Notes: generated by a model not told the origin, from the sequence alone. A stretch of 64,000 bases of DNA from Oceanobacillus sojae (GCF_900162665.1 NZ_LT727811.1:500063-564062); one strand, 5' to 3'. Numbered from the stretch's first letter, positions 8,593 to 17,952 are shown. Numbers and translations: made by a program.

Positions 8593-10149
8593 ATGGGAGT
8601 AACAGTCACAGCTTATATCGCTATTATGTCAGCTTCGGGTGTCTTTAATTTATATCTGGCTATATTCTCCTATCTCCGAAGACATTATTATAAACGAATT
8701 GGTCAAATCTTTATTATTTATACCGGCACGGTAACAATCTATTGCTTTGCGGCAGCGTTTGGCTTACTTTCAACAACCCTTGAACAAGTAAAAATATGGA
8801 CTGTCATCCAATATATCGGGATCGCTTTTGCTCCATTGCTTGGTCTTCTGTTTATTCTGCGCTATTTTGGCATGGAAAAGGCGTTCAAACGGACGAGTCT
8901 TTTACTTGTCGTTCCGGCTGTTACAGTTGCAATGGTGGCAACCAATGATTTTCATCATCTTCACTACCGGTCACTGGAGTTTCACCCTGTCTTGGGCGCA
9001 CCTTATATTGAACAGGTTATTGGTCCGTGGTATATCGTACATGGCATGTTCATCTTTGCCTGTATGTTTATAGCACTGTGCCTGACTTTATTTCAGCTCC
9101 GGTCTGCCGCCTTGATTTACCGGAAACAAATTATTATTTTGGCACTTGGTCAATGTATACCCATTTTGCTTGCTTTTCTCTATTTAATTGGGTTATCTCC
9201 AGCAGGGTTTGACTCCGTTCCGCTCTATCTTTGGCTGACTTCCATTCTGTATTTCTGGGCAATCACCAGTTCTTCTATGTTCACACTTGTCCCCGTTGCC
9301 AAAGACGTTATTTTTCAAAGAATAGCTGACGCGGTAATTGTTTTGGATGATTCCAAACGGTTAATCGAGTTTAATCAAGCCGCTAAACAGTTGTTTACGG
9401 ATATTCATAAAAATATGTATGGACAAGACTTTTATGCTTTTTGGAAAGGACTTACAGACACAGATTTTTCATATGATCTTTCCAAGGCTCCGCTTACTGT
9501 GGAAATGACGCAAAGTCTTCGTCAAAAAAACTATGTTTTTCATTTACGTATATCTAACTTATCTATCTCTCAGAAAAATAGTGGAGTCTTACTTATTTTC
9601 ACAGATATTACAGAGATGAAAAAATTGCAGAATCAATTGGAGTATTTTGCTTACTATGATGAATTAACAAATATATTTAACCGCAGAGCATTTTTCAAGT
9701 ATACGAAAGATGCTTTCAGAGAGGCGGAAAAGCAGTTTACGGTGATTCTCTTTGATATTGATTATTTTAAATATGTTAATGATACGTATGGTCACCATAG
9801 CGGCGATTTAATTTTAAGCGGACTCAGCCGGCTGATTCAGGAAATAACACCTGCACACAGTATTTTTGCCCGTTATGGCGGGGAAGAATTTGTCCTCGCC
9901 CTGCCTGGAAGCAGTGTAGAAGAAGGACTTCTATTAGCTGAAATGATTCGTAGAAAAGTAGAAAAACATCTATTTCCTACTGAAGACGGATCCATCACTA
10001 TTACTATCAGCATGGGAGCAGCGGGAGCTGACTTACCAGATGGGGAATGTACGCTGGAAGAGCTTCTGAACAGGGCAGATAAAGCATTGTATGCTGCTAA
10101 AGAGAGCGGCCGTAATCAAGTTCAGGCGGATAAAGATGTGCTTACGTAA
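8593..10149 (+). CDS. Membrane PAS-GGDEF diguanylate cyclase
   Basis: Seen: 518 residues. Seven hydrophobic helices fill about 1-225 (histidine-kinase 7TM-type sensor), a PAS-like domain spans about 230-340, and a GGDEF domain about 350-515. The active-site loop is GGEEF at 429-433, with a DELTNIFNRRAF start and FDIDYFKYVND metal/substrate segment. Known: such proteins condense two GTP into cyclic di-GMP. Inferred: active cyclase, as all catalytic residues are present. No RxxD inhibitory site is visible upstream of GGEEF, so classical product inhibition is not expected. The input signal is unknown and no EAL gene is adjacent. RBS GGGGGAA precedes the ATG. Confidence 0.93.
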   Translation: MGVTVTAYIAIMSASGVFNLYLAIFSYLRRHYYKRIGQIFIIYTGTVTIYCFAAAFGLLSTTLEQVKIWTVIQYIGIAFAPLLGLLFILRYFGMEKAFKRTSLLLVVPAVTVAMVATNDFHHLHYRSLEFHPVLGAPYIEQVIGPWYIVHGMFIFACMFIALCLTLFQLRSAALIYRKQIIILALGQCIPILLAFLYLIGLSPAGFDSVPLYLWLTSILYFWAITSSSMFTLVPVAKDVIFQRIADAVIVLDDSKRLIEFNQAAKQLFTDIHKNMYGQDFYAFWKGLTDTDFSYDLSKAPLTVEMTQSLRQKNYVFHLRISNLSISQKNSGVLLIFTDITEMKKLQNQLEYFAYYDELTNIFNRRAFFKYTKDAFREAEKQFTVILFDIDYFKYVNDTYGHHSGDLILSGLSRLIQEITPAHSIFARYGGEEFVLALPGSSVEEGLLLAEMIRRKVEKHLFPTEDGSITITISMGAAGADLPDGECTLEELLNRADKALYAAKESGRNQVQADKDVLT

Positions 10150-10159
10150 AGCAAATAAT

Positions 10160-10203
10160 TAGCTGTGTCGATACTCTGTTGGAAGTACGACACAGCTATT
10201 TTC
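10160..10203. terminator. Terminator between the cyclase and phnX
   Basis: Perfect 10-bp stem (AGCTGTGTCG at 10161-10170, CGACACAGCT at 10188-10197) followed by ATTTTC. It lies between convergent genes, so it probably serves both strands; the T-run is better on the plus strand. Confidence 0.75.
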
Positions 10204-10246
10204 ATCATAGATTACAAATGCACTATTTCTTAAAATTGAAAAGTAT

Positions 10247-11041
10247 TTATTTCTTAAGCTGCTGGTTAATCTCCTCAATAATTCCTGGAAGCTCTCCAAG
10301 GGTCCGTATCGTAAAATCAGCCCCATGCTCTATAAAAGTCTTCTCTATGCCAATAATCAATTCCTCCTGCTCTGCTTCTGGTAACGCATCAAATTCTTTT
10401 TCACTTAAACCCATTTCTGAGCTGCCAATAACAACTGCTACAGACCAGACTCCGGCATTTAATGCTTCATCTATATCAGGAACAGTATCTCCAACCTTAA
10501 CCACATGACGGGATGCTGTCAGTTTTAAAGCTTCCATATTCCGATAAATCATATATGGATATGGTCGTCCCAACCCACTTGTTCCATCCGCAGTAATATA
10601 AAAGTCCGGCCGATATCCTTTTTTCTCCGCTTCCGGAAAAACCACTTCCATCATTTTTTGCGTATAGCCTGAGCTGGAGCCAATTTTCAAGCCTTGCTTT
10701 CTTAACTGCTCTATCGTGTCCAGTACCTCCGGCTTTGGATCCGTATACGGTGCCAGTGTTTCCAAGAGAGCAGATTCAAAGGCAGCATTTAAGTTCTCTA
10801 CATCCCTCTCCGTAAACTTCCCTCCGTGTTCCTCATTCCATAAAGCTGAAATTCGCGGCATAGACAGCATTGTCCGGATGTGATCAATCTTCGTCAGTCC
10901 CATCGGCTCTCTTGCTTCTTCAATGGTTACTTCTATTCCTGCCTTTTTAAATACTGTAACAAACGCATTTACCGGGGCAAAACAGCCAAAATCCACTGTT
11001 GTTCCTGCCCAATCAAAGATGATACCTTCTACCTTATTCAT
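10247..11041 (-). CDS. phnX: Phosphonoacetaldehyde hydrolase
   Basis: Seen: 264 residues, the normal PhnX length. The HAD motif FDWAGT carries nucleophile Asp10. Lys51 in GLTKIDHIR sits where the PhnX Schiff-base lysine is expected, and VGDTVPDIDEALNAG is the HAD metal motif. Known: PhnX cleaves phosphonoacetaldehyde to acetaldehyde and phosphate in the cytoplasm. Its start overlaps the phnW stop by 4 bp (ATGA), indicating translational coupling. It is the last gene of the 2-aminoethylphosphonate operon and completes the two-step route that yields usable phosphate. Confidence 0.96.
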   Translation of the reverse strand: MNKVEGIIFDWAGTTVDFGCFAPVNAFVTVFKKAGIEVTIEEAREPMGLTKIDHIRTMLSMPRISALWNEEHGGKFTERDVENLNAAFESALLETLAPYTDPKPEVLDTIEQLRKQGLKIGSSSGYTQKMMEVVFPEAEKKGYRPDFYITADGTSGLGRPYPYMIYRNMEALKLTASRHVVKVGDTVPDIDEALNAGVWSVAVVIGSSEMGLSEKEFDALPEAEQEELIIGIEKTFIEHGADFTIRTLGELPGIIEEINQQLKK

Positions 11042-12132
11042 TTAACCACCACTCCCATATATTCTTGGATTATATTGCATAATCTTTTTATATCCGCTTC
11101 ATAGACTTCTCCAATATTACCGACCCGGAACGTGTTGATTTCTGTCAGCTTGCCAGGATAAAGAACAAACCCTCTTTCCTTCACATAATGATAAAAATCT
11201 TCAAATGCAAATGTGTCATTCGGGAACAGGAATGTCGTAATAATCGGCGACTGTCTCTTATTCGGTATATAAGCCCGGAATCCAAGCTTTTCTAATCCTT
11301 CCCGCAGCAGCTGATTATTACGCTGATAACGCTGAAATCTTGCCGGGGTCCCTCCTTCTGCAATTAATTCATCCATTGCTTTAGAAAATGCTGCTACCAC
11401 ATGCGTCGGCGAGGTATAACGCCATTTCCCATCCTTATTCATGGTCTTCCACTGATTATATAAATCTAAGGAGAGACTGCTTGCATTTCCCTCACAGGCC
11501 TGCAGTTTGTCCTGCTTCGCAATAACAAATCCGAAGCCCGGCACGCCCTGGATACATTTATTTGCACTGCTGATTAAATAGTCAATACCGAGCTCCGGAA
11601 TATTCATTTCTATCCCGCCAAAACTGCTCATCGCATCAACAATTAGTGTTTTCTGATGGGCCTTGGCAAGCCCGGAAATCATCTCAACCGGATTCAATAT
11701 ACCTGTTGTTGTTTCACAATGCACCATCACCAGATGAGTAATCGCTGAATCATTTTCTAAAATGTACCTTAATTCCAATTCATCCGGATAAGCATTATAT
11801 GCCACACTGTAATGCTTATAATTTAAACCGATATAATCAGCTATTTTTACAATTCGTTCCCCATAGGTACCATTCGTGATAATTAATGCTTTTTCCTTCT
11901 TATTTATTGTGGTTGTCATAACAGATTCGACCGTAAATGTACCGCTTCCCTGCATCAGTACAGCTGTATAATCCTCTAGGGGAGCCTTCGCCAAATCAAG
12001 CAGCTGCATACGGATTTTCTGGGTGATATCCTTATAATCCTGATCCCACGTACAGCGATCAAAGAGCATTTCCTCTTTCACTGCTGCCGTTGTTGTTAAT
12101 GGTCCTGGTGTTAATAGTTTATATTGTTCCAA
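11038..12132 (-). CDS. phnW: 2-aminoethylphosphonate:pyruvate aminotransferase
   Basis: Seen: a fold-type I PLP aminotransferase beginning YKLLTPGPL, with ISSANKCIQGVPGFGFV containing the PLP lysine and VDAMSSFGG the ring-stacking Asp region. The longest frame reaches 12177. However, a TTG at 12132 has AAAGGAG nine bases ahead and gives 364 residues, the family's usual size, so it is preferred. Known: PhnW moves the amino group of 2-aminoethylphosphonate to pyruvate, giving phosphonoacetaldehyde and alanine. It lies directly downstream of its transporter genes and overlaps phnX. Confidence 0.95.
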   Translation of the reverse strand: MEQYKLLTPGPLTTTAAVKEEMLFDRCTWDQDYKDITQKIRMQLLDLAKAPLEDYTAVLMQGSGTFTVESVMTTTINKKEKALIITNGTYGERIVKIADYIGLNYKHYSVAYNAYPDELELRYILENDSAITHLVMVHCETTTGILNPVEMISGLAKAHQKTLIVDAMSSFGGIEMNIPELGIDYLISSANKCIQGVPGFGFVIAKQDKLQACEGNASSLSLDLYNQWKTMNKDGKWRYTSPTHVVAAFSKAMDELIAEGGTPARFQRYQRNNQLLREGLEKLGFRAYIPNKRQSPIITTFLFPNDTFAFEDFYHYVKERGFVLYPGKLTEINTFRVGNIGEVYEADIKRLCNIIQEYMGVVVK

Positions 12133-12207
12133 AATATATCGCTCCTTTTTGCGGAATAAGAAGGTTAACAATTCCATAATCAGATTTTAATAGTCTCGTC
12201 CTGCTCC

Positions 12208-13191
12208 TTATTTTGCAGAATTAAAGAATTCCTGATGCTTTTCCAGCAGTTTTACGTCTAGCGGCTGTTCAAAGGTCTTAGAATGCGCCGGTTTATGCGT
12301 GTTGTCAACAGTTTCTCCTTCATAAAGAGCAACAGGATAGTAGGTTAACAGCTCTTCTCTTGCATCTGTCGAGATAACCTCTGCCATATCCATTGCTTTT
12401 TGTGTTTTTTCATCATTATCCTTTTTCACTACTGCTACTGCTTCCGTCAGTGAGAAGTTCCCTTCTGTCGGATCAATAAAGTCAATGGGCGCCCCTGATT
12501 CTTTTGCTACAACTGCCTGATGCCTAAGTCCGAAACCGGCAGCCACTTCTCCTGCCTGCACCTTGCTGATTGGTCCGGAGCCCGAGCTTTCCAGATGCGG
12601 TCCTACATTCGCAATCAGATTTTGGAAAATTTCTTTCCCTTCTTCTTCTCCGTACTCACTGATTACAGCCTGTACCATTAACCACGCAGTTGAAGAATTA
12701 TCGATGTTTGGAATGGATACAAGTCCTTCATATTCAGGTTTTGCTAAATCTGCAATACTTTCTGGAGCTTCCAAGCCATGTTGCTCCAGTACTTCTGTAT
12801 TCACAAAGATGGCACCGGTATTTCCTAAAATTGGGGTATAATAAGCTGGATCTTCCTCTAACGCCTCTGTTTCAAATGTTAAATCCTCAAACATATCGTT
12901 CTGCTCCTGTGCACTGTCCAGAAAATAAGAGCTCATTGTTACTATATCTGCTTCCATCTGGTTTCCTTCTGCCAGCAATTTCCCTCCCAATTCAGATGTT
13001 CCTTGGGACTGCAAAATATATTCTCCTTCATAGCCTGCATCATCTAATGCGGCCTCCATTGCTGATGTTGCTTCCTCATCTGCATTGGTATAAATGACGA
13101 CATCATCACTGCCCTGCGCCCCGCATCCTGCTAAGATAATTGCTAAACCGATTCCTGCACCTATGATTGACTTTTTCATGGATTTCAACAT
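12208..13191 (-). CDS. 2-aminoethylphosphonate ABC transporter, substrate-binding lipoprotein
   Basis: Seen: 327 residues with lipobox ILAGC near residue 22, then a Fe3+/thiamine-type periplasmic-binding fold (VVIYTNADEEATSAMEAAL at the N-terminus, GPISKVQAGEVAAGFGLRHQ mid-protein). Known: Firmicute 2-aminoethylphosphonate transporters use binding proteins of this class. Inferred from position between the transporter permease gene and phnW: it captures 2-aminoethylphosphonate outside the membrane. The fold alone would also fit an iron transporter; the operon decides. Start ATG; a TGTTGAAATCC context gives only a modest RBS (AGGGGAA is nearby). Confidence 0.88.
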   Translation of the reverse strand: MLKSMKKSIIGAGIGLAIILAGCGAQGSDDVVIYTNADEEATSAMEAALDDAGYEGEYILQSQGTSELGGKLLAEGNQMEADIVTMSSYFLDSAQEQNDMFEDLTFETEALEEDPAYYTPILGNTGAIFVNTEVLEQHGLEAPESIADLAKPEYEGLVSIPNIDNSSTAWLMVQAVISEYGEEEGKEIFQNLIANVGPHLESSGSGPISKVQAGEVAAGFGLRHQAVVAKESGAPIDFIDPTEGNFSLTEAVAVVKKDNDEKTQKAMDMAEVISTDAREELLTYYPVALYEGETVDNTHKPAHSKTFEQPLDVKLLEKHQEFFNSAK

Positions 13192-13200
13192 ATTTTCCCC

Positions 13201-14838
13201 TCACTTTTTATAGATTGCGGTTCTTTTTTGAAGAGCATCGCACACAGCCCTGACCAATAAGTTGGTTAAGAAAATCAGTACAGATAGAACAAATATTTCA
13301 TTGAACTTTGCAAAATGCTGCAGTTCATTAATTTTGCTTGCTACAACTGTCGTCTGGGCAGATACCAGGAAGATAACACCGCTGATTGTTACCATCGCAT
13401 TGATGAAATAGTAGCTGAACATTTCTAAAACCGTAGATATAGAGTTTGGTAAAATAACACGATATACCGTTTTAATCCAATTATCCCCCAGCAATTCTCC
13501 TGAAGTTTCCCAGCCCGGGTTCATCTTTGTTAATGCATTTTTCGCCATTAAATATGGGGTTGTAAAGTAATGCATAATATTACATAAAACAATAATGATA
13601 AAGGTTCCTTTTAAACTGCTGTTATTAAAGAGCAGTAAATAGGATAGCCCCAGTACCATACCAGGCACTGTATTAGTAATCATCGAAAAAATATCGACGG
13701 TTTGTTTTCCTTTTATCGGTGTCCGCGCATTAAGAAGCGCTGATCCGTACGTGATAATCGTTCCTAACACAGCGGTTAATACCGCAACAATAAGTGAATT
13801 CCTGTAAACTGAAACCAGATCATTCGACTGGAAGATACTTGTAATATGCTGCCATGTAAAGCTTAAATCATAAGGGAAAGCCGTCACAAATGGCGTAATG
13901 AACATGACAGCAAATACAGAAAGCATCGCCAGCAGGACAATAACAGAAGCAGCTCCAAAGAAACTGTCTCTGAATTTACTTGGTGTTAATTCGGTTTCAC
14001 TGAACTTATCATAATGAAAATTGAATTTTTCGAGATAGTTCAATAGAATAACACCTGCCACTGCCGGAAATAGCATCAGCACAGCAATCACAGCACCTTG
14101 ACTGAAATCCGGAATCGAACCGAGCATCGCCTGATAAAGCTGTGTAGCAACAACATCATATGTCCCGCCTACGGATGCCGGTATCCCAAAGTCGGTGAAG
14201 CTGAGGATAAAGGATAAAACAAATGCGCCTCCCAAAGCTCCTGACAATGGACGGACAACAGTGTTCAAAAAGCTCCTTAACGTCCTGTCCCCCATCAGCT
14301 TCGATACGATAATAAATTTCTTATCAATATATTTGAAAGAGTTATGAATTAACAGGAAAGCTGCAGGCAATGTATAGATGACATATCCAATCAGCAGTCC
14401 GTTAAATCCATAGATTTCAAATAAATTTCTCCCAAAAAGCTTTGTCAGTAAGCCCTGATTTCCAAAGGTGTACATAATTGCAAACCCGTAAGTAATAGTA
14501 GGAATCAGCATTGGAATAAGAATTCCGACTTTCACAACACTTTTTAAAGGCTGATAGATCCTTGTAAAATTGACGGCATATGCTAAAGCAAATGCCAGTG
14601 TTGTAGTAATGATGGCTGTAGCGCCAGACACCTTGATGCTATTACCTATTGCACTGATTAATGTGTTATTTGACAAAGCTTCCATATAATTTGAAAACCC
14701 TGCGCCCCCATCGTCAGAGACAAATGAGCGGAAAAATAAAACAAGCAGCGGAGCTATCAGAAAGGTAAAAAACAATAATAAGATAATGATAAAGATAGCC
14801 CGCATTTCCGGTTTTGCATTACGCATATTTTTCACCAA
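13201..14838 (-). CDS. 2-aminoethylphosphonate ABC transporter, fused permease
   Basis: Seen: 545 residues with about twelve membrane helices in two homologous halves. Each half has an EAA-type loop for the ATPase, seen as SKLMGDRTLRSFLNTVVRPL in the first and SGELLGDNWIKTVYRVILP in the second. Known: the PhnU and PhnV-type permeases are fused in many Gram-positive versions of this system. The gene overlaps the upstream ATPase gene by 20 bp and ends 10 bp before the binding protein. Inferred role: membrane channel for 2-aminoethylphosphonate uptake. Confidence 0.9.
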   Translation of the reverse strand: MVKNMRNAKPEMRAIFIIILLLFFTFLIAPLLVLFFRSFVSDDGGAGFSNYMEALSNNTLISAIGNSIKVSGATAIITTTLAFALAYAVNFTRIYQPLKSVVKVGILIPMLIPTITYGFAIMYTFGNQGLLTKLFGRNLFEIYGFNGLLIGYVIYTLPAAFLLIHNSFKYIDKKFIIVSKLMGDRTLRSFLNTVVRPLSGALGGAFVLSFILSFTDFGIPASVGGTYDVVATQLYQAMLGSIPDFSQGAVIAVLMLFPAVAGVILLNYLEKFNFHYDKFSETELTPSKFRDSFFGAASVIVLLAMLSVFAVMFITPFVTAFPYDLSFTWQHITSIFQSNDLVSVYRNSLIVAVLTAVLGTIITYGSALLNARTPIKGKQTVDIFSMITNTVPGMVLGLSYLLLFNNSSLKGTFIIIVLCNIMHYFTTPYLMAKNALTKMNPGWETSGELLGDNWIKTVYRVILPNSISTVLEMFSYYFINAMVTISGVIFLVSAQTTVVASKINELQHFAKFNEIFVLSVLIFLTNLLVRAVCDALQKRTAIYKK

Positions 14839-15571
14839 ATAAATTATAGATATTTTGCCGCTTAATCTGCAGCTGTCTTAAAATAAATTCCTTCACAAAA
14901 TTATTTTTCGGCTGATTAATAATTTCAAAAGGTGTGCCGAACTGCGAAATATTTCCCTGATTAATAATCAAGATTTTATCCGATAGGGTTAAAGCTTCCT
15001 CCGGGTCATGTGTCACAATAATCGTTGTCAAGCCAAACTCCTTAGCAATCGACTTAATTCTTTCTTTAATTGATTCCTTAATCACACCATCCAATGCACT
15101 TAACGGCTCATCCAAAAGCAGCAGCTTCGGTTTCGTAACTAGTGTTCTAGCCAAGGCAACCCGCTGCTTCTGTCCGCCTGACAACTCGCCAATCCTCTTT
15201 TTCAAATGCGGCTTTAGCTCCAGAAACTCAATATATTCCCTGACTTCCTCCACCGATGCAGTGTCTTTTTTATTACGCAGTCCATAAACAATATTTTCAT
15301 ATGCATTTAAATGGGGGAACAGTGCGTAATCTTGAAATACTATATTAAATCCACGATTTTTCATATCTACATGGCTTAAGTCCTCATCATTAAAAATAAC
15401 TTTCCCCTGATCGATTCTGGTCAGTCCCAGGATAATATTTAACAGGGTTGTTTTCCCGCTTCCGCTGGGTCCAAGCAGCGATACAATTTCGCCGCTGTTG
15501 ATTTTAAGATCAATATTTTCTAATACTACTTTCTGGTCGAATTGTTTGCTTATATTTTGCAGTTCCAACAA
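14819..15571 (-). CDS. 2-aminoethylphosphonate ABC transporter, ATPase
   Basis: Seen: Walker A GPSGSGKTT, signature LSGGQKQR, Walker B LLLLDEPLSALD and H-loop VTHDPEEA: a complete importer ATPase. The open frame reaches 15604, but that ATG lacks an RBS. A TTG at 15571 has AGGAGGAGG eight bases upstream and gives 250 residues beginning with the conserved LELQNISKQF, so it is preferred. It is the first gene of the five-gene operon (ATPase, permease, binding protein, phnW, phnX). Inferred role: energises 2-aminoethylphosphonate import. Confidence 0.9.
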   Translation of the reverse strand: MLELQNISKQFDQKVVLENIDLKINSGEIVSLLGPSGSGKTTLLNIILGLTRIDQGKVIFNDEDLSHVDMKNRGFNIVFQDYALFPHLNAYENIVYGLRNKKDTASVEEVREYIEFLELKPHLKKRIGELSGGQKQRVALARTLVTKPKLLLLDEPLSALDGVIKESIKERIKSIAKEFGLTTIIVTHDPEEALTLSDKILIINQGNISQFGTPFEIINQPKNNFVKEFILRQLQIKRQNIYNLFGEKYA

Positions 15572-15650
15572 ACTGACCACCTCCTCCTGAGTTACCTCCA
15601 TCATATAAAACGAATATTAAGATAAATCACTAATCGTGTTAAGAATATGT

Positions 15651-15688
15651 AAATTATGAATATATTAAGCATAAGTTATGCATAATTT
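15651..15688. promoter_or_regulatory. Nested palindromes, candidate operator of the phn operon
   Basis: In the divergent region between the ATPase and the DeoR gene, AAATTATG (15651-15658) and CATAATTT (15681-15688) form an inverted repeat. It encloses the perfect 13-bp palindrome GCATAAGTTATGC (15669-15681). Two more TTATGC half-sites occur at 15709-15714 and 15759-15764. Inferred: binding sites for the divergent DeoR-type regulator; not proven. Confidence 0.5.
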
Positions 15689-15818
15689 ATAATATTATTC
15701 ATTTACACTTATGCGAAACTCATTCTAAACTTTATGTAAATAGATTGATTATGCCGCAAAGTACCCGTAAACTAGGTATATAGAGTAATCCAATTAAACG
15801 TGACATGAGGAGGATAAA

Positions 15819-16583
15819 ATGCTTCCAGTTGAGAGACAACAGAAAATGATTGATTTATTAATGATAAAGAAAGTGATGAAAATGCCTGAGCTTCAGGAAG
15901 AGTTGAAAATTTCTATAGATACACTGCGCAGGGACATAAATGCCCTTACTGAACAGGGAAAACTTAAAAAGATATATGGAGGCGTCAAATTAGTGGAGCC
16001 AAAGTTTGGCGAAGCTTCTATGGAAGAACGGATGATCAGCCATTTGGACAAGAAAACAGCCATTGCAAAAAAATGTAATGCGTTTATTGAGGACGGGGAC
16101 TGCATTTATTTAGACAGTGGGTCAACAACCTATCAAATTGCAAAATATATTAAAGAAAAAAGAAATCTGACAGTCATTACAAACTCTGTCCCTGTCATCC
16201 TGGAATTAATGAACAGCGCTGTGGAACTCATTGTAATAGGCGGGAAGGTCAGAAAAAATGAAAGGTCTGTCGTTACCTATGATTACTTATTTAACTTTCA
16301 TCAATTGAACATACAGAAAGCCTTTATCTGTGCAAGCGGAATTACGATGGATAAGGGAGTTTCCGATTATAACGTGGAGGAAGCCCTTGCCCGAAAAAAG
16401 ATTGTTGAGCTTTCCCATGAGGTCTATGTTGCTGCGGACAGCTCCAAATTTGGAAGGAATGTCACAGTAAATATTGCCGGACTGGATGAGATTGATTATG
16501 TGGTAACGGATCATGAAGTGGATGAAGAGGTTATAAAACAATTTAATAAGGTGAGGACAGAGTTGATTATATCTGCCAAATGA
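15819..16583 (+). CDS. DeoR/GlpR-family transcriptional regulator
   Basis: Seen: 254 residues. A DeoR winged helix-turn-helix fills about 1-60 (SIDTLRRDINALTEQGKLKKIYGGV). The sensor domain includes IYLDSGSTTYQIAKYI and ends with VAADSSKFG, typical of the family. The start has a GAGGAGGAT site. Known: DeoR proteins usually repress neighbouring catabolic genes and sense a phosphorylated metabolite. Inferred: because it diverges from the 2-aminoethylphosphonate operon across a 247-bp region full of palindromes, it likely controls that operon. Phosphonoacetaldehyde or the phosphonate itself are possible ligands. Control by phosphate starvation (PhoP) could coexist. Confidence 0.9.
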   Translation: MLPVERQQKMIDLLMIKKVMKMPELQEELKISIDTLRRDINALTEQGKLKKIYGGVKLVEPKFGEASMEERMISHLDKKTAIAKKCNAFIEDGDCIYLDSGSTTYQIAKYIKEKRNLTVITNSVPVILELMNSAVELIVIGGKVRKNERSVVTYDYLFNFHQLNIQKAFICASGITMDKGVSDYNVEEALARKKIVELSHEVYVAADSSKFGRNVTVNIAGLDEIDYVVTDHEVDEEVIKQFNKVRTELIISAK

Positions 16584-16607
16584 AGTTTGATAATGAAAAA
16601 GAGATTT

Positions 16608-16654
16608 GAGTCACATATTAGAATAAGTGAAAATTCTATTCTAATATGTGACTC
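16608..16654. terminator. Bidirectional terminator with perfect 18-bp stem
   Basis: Positions 16608-16625 and 16637-16654 are perfect reverse complements (GAGTCACATATTAGAATA in the left arm) with an 11-base loop. It lies between convergent genes. On the minus strand a T-rich stretch follows the stem; on the plus strand the tail is only moderately T-rich. Confidence 0.75.
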
Positions 16655-16686
16655 GTTGAATCTAATTCCGTTCTGTAAAAAATCTG

Positions 16687-17952
16687 TTATGGTAAGCTCT
16701 GTATCTTATCCGCAGTTCTGTCTGCCACTCCTGCCCATTTCAATATTTCCTGCTTTAAAATAGTTGCCCCCGGTGCAATTTGCTCTATCGAACTATACTC
16801 TTTAGGGTTATGACTCAACCCTTTTTCTGATGGAATGAATATCAGCCCCACCGGACACAGATTTGTCATATTCATGGCATCGTGTCCTGCGCCGCTTGGC
16901 ATCAGCTGATAAGCATACTCATTTTCATCACAGGTTTTGCTTAATTCCTGGATGACTTCTTCACTTAAAACTACTGGAGCCTGATCGTTTGTTCTTGTAT
17001 GATGAATAATTAATCCGCGTTTTTCTTCTGTATCTTTTATCGATTGAAATAATTTTTGAATAACCATTTTCTTCGACGCTTCTGAAATCCCGCGAATATC
17101 TACTTGCATCTTCACCCTGCCAGGAATAACGTTCATCGCTCCCGGCTCTACATCACAAACACCGACAGTAGCAACCGTCCCGACAGATTTTTCAGCCTTG
17201 GCCGCTTTTTCAATGGCAAGCGCGATTTCAGCTGCCCCCAGAAAAGCATCTTTGCGGTAACCCATCGGGGTTGTTCCAGAATGTGAAGCTTCTCCTTCTA
17301 TATTTAACTGAAATCTTGTAGCACCTGCTATTCCAGTCACAATACCAATGGGTATATTTTTTTCCTCCAATACAGGTCCTTGTTCAACATGGAGCTCAAA
17401 AAAAGCTTTATATGCTCCCTTTCTTTGTTTTGCCTCACCAAATTTATCTAAATGAAGCTTGTATTTTTGGAATGCATCTCTCAAAAAAATACCATCTTTA
17501 TCTTGTAAGTCAGCGATATCTTCTTTTTTCAACAAACCGGCAATTGCTTTACTGCCCAATGTTGAAAAACTAAATCTTGCCGACTCCTCACAGGCAAAAA
17601 CAATTAATTCCAATGGATGTTCTGTTTGAATTTTTGCTTCATTCAGGCTGCGTATAATTTCTATTGCAGCTGCAACCCCTAAGGTCCCGTCGTATGCACC
17701 AGCTTCATATACACTATCAATATGCGAGCCGAACGCAACAGCCGGCAGCTCCGGATGCGTCCCTTCCCGCCTGGCGATAAGATTCCCGACAGAATCATAT
17801 TTGACGGACATACCTTCTTTCTTGCAAATTTCCCCAATTTCATCTGCAGCTTGGCGCTCTTCATCTGTATAAGCCAGTCTGTTAATACCTTCACCTGCTT
17901 CACTGAATGAATTAATATTTTTCAAAGTCTGTTCCAATCTTTTAAAGTCCAA
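16687..17952 (-). CDS. Zn-dependent M20 hydrolase, allantoate amidohydrolase / N-carbamoyl-L-amino acid hydrolase family
   Basis: Seen: 421 residues. Metal-site segments are GSHIDSVYEAGAYDG, the catalytic-Glu region CEESARFSF, ELHVEQGPVLE and GAGHDAMNM. The dimer-interface GEASHSGTTPMGYRKDA carries the conserved substrate-contacting His. Start is TTG at 17952, with AAGGAG nine bases ahead. Known: the family hydrolyses allantoate, ureidoglycolate-type or N-carbamoyl amino acid substrates, releasing ammonia and CO2. No purine-catabolic or hydantoinase neighbours are present, so the substrate is open. It appears monocistronic, ending at a shared terminator. Confidence 0.9.
   Translation of the reverse strand: MDFKRLEQTLKNINSFSEAGEGINRLAYTDEERQAADEIGEICKKEGMSVKYDSVGNLIARREGTHPELPAVAFGSHIDSVYEAGAYDGTLGVAAAIEIIRSLNEAKIQTEHPLELIVFACEESARFSFSTLGSKAIAGLLKKEDIADLQDKDGIFLRDAFQKYKLHLDKFGEAKQRKGAYKAFFELHVEQGPVLEEKNIPIGIVTGIAGATRFQLNIEGEASHSGTTPMGYRKDAFLGAAEIALAIEKAAKAEKSVGTVATVGVCDVEPGAMNVIPGRVKMQVDIRGISEASKKMVIQKLFQSIKDTEEKRGLIIHHTRTNDQAPVVLSEEVIQELSKTCDENEYAYQLMPSGAGHDAMNMTNLCPVGLIFIPSEKGLSHNPKEYSSIEQIAPGATILKQEILKWAGVADRTADKIQSLP

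Noticed and set aside
15605-15818. Possible promoters in the phn/DeoR divergent region
   Set aside because: Several partial hexamers (for example TTGATT-17-TAAACT on the plus strand) exist but none is clearly better than background in this AT-rich DNA.
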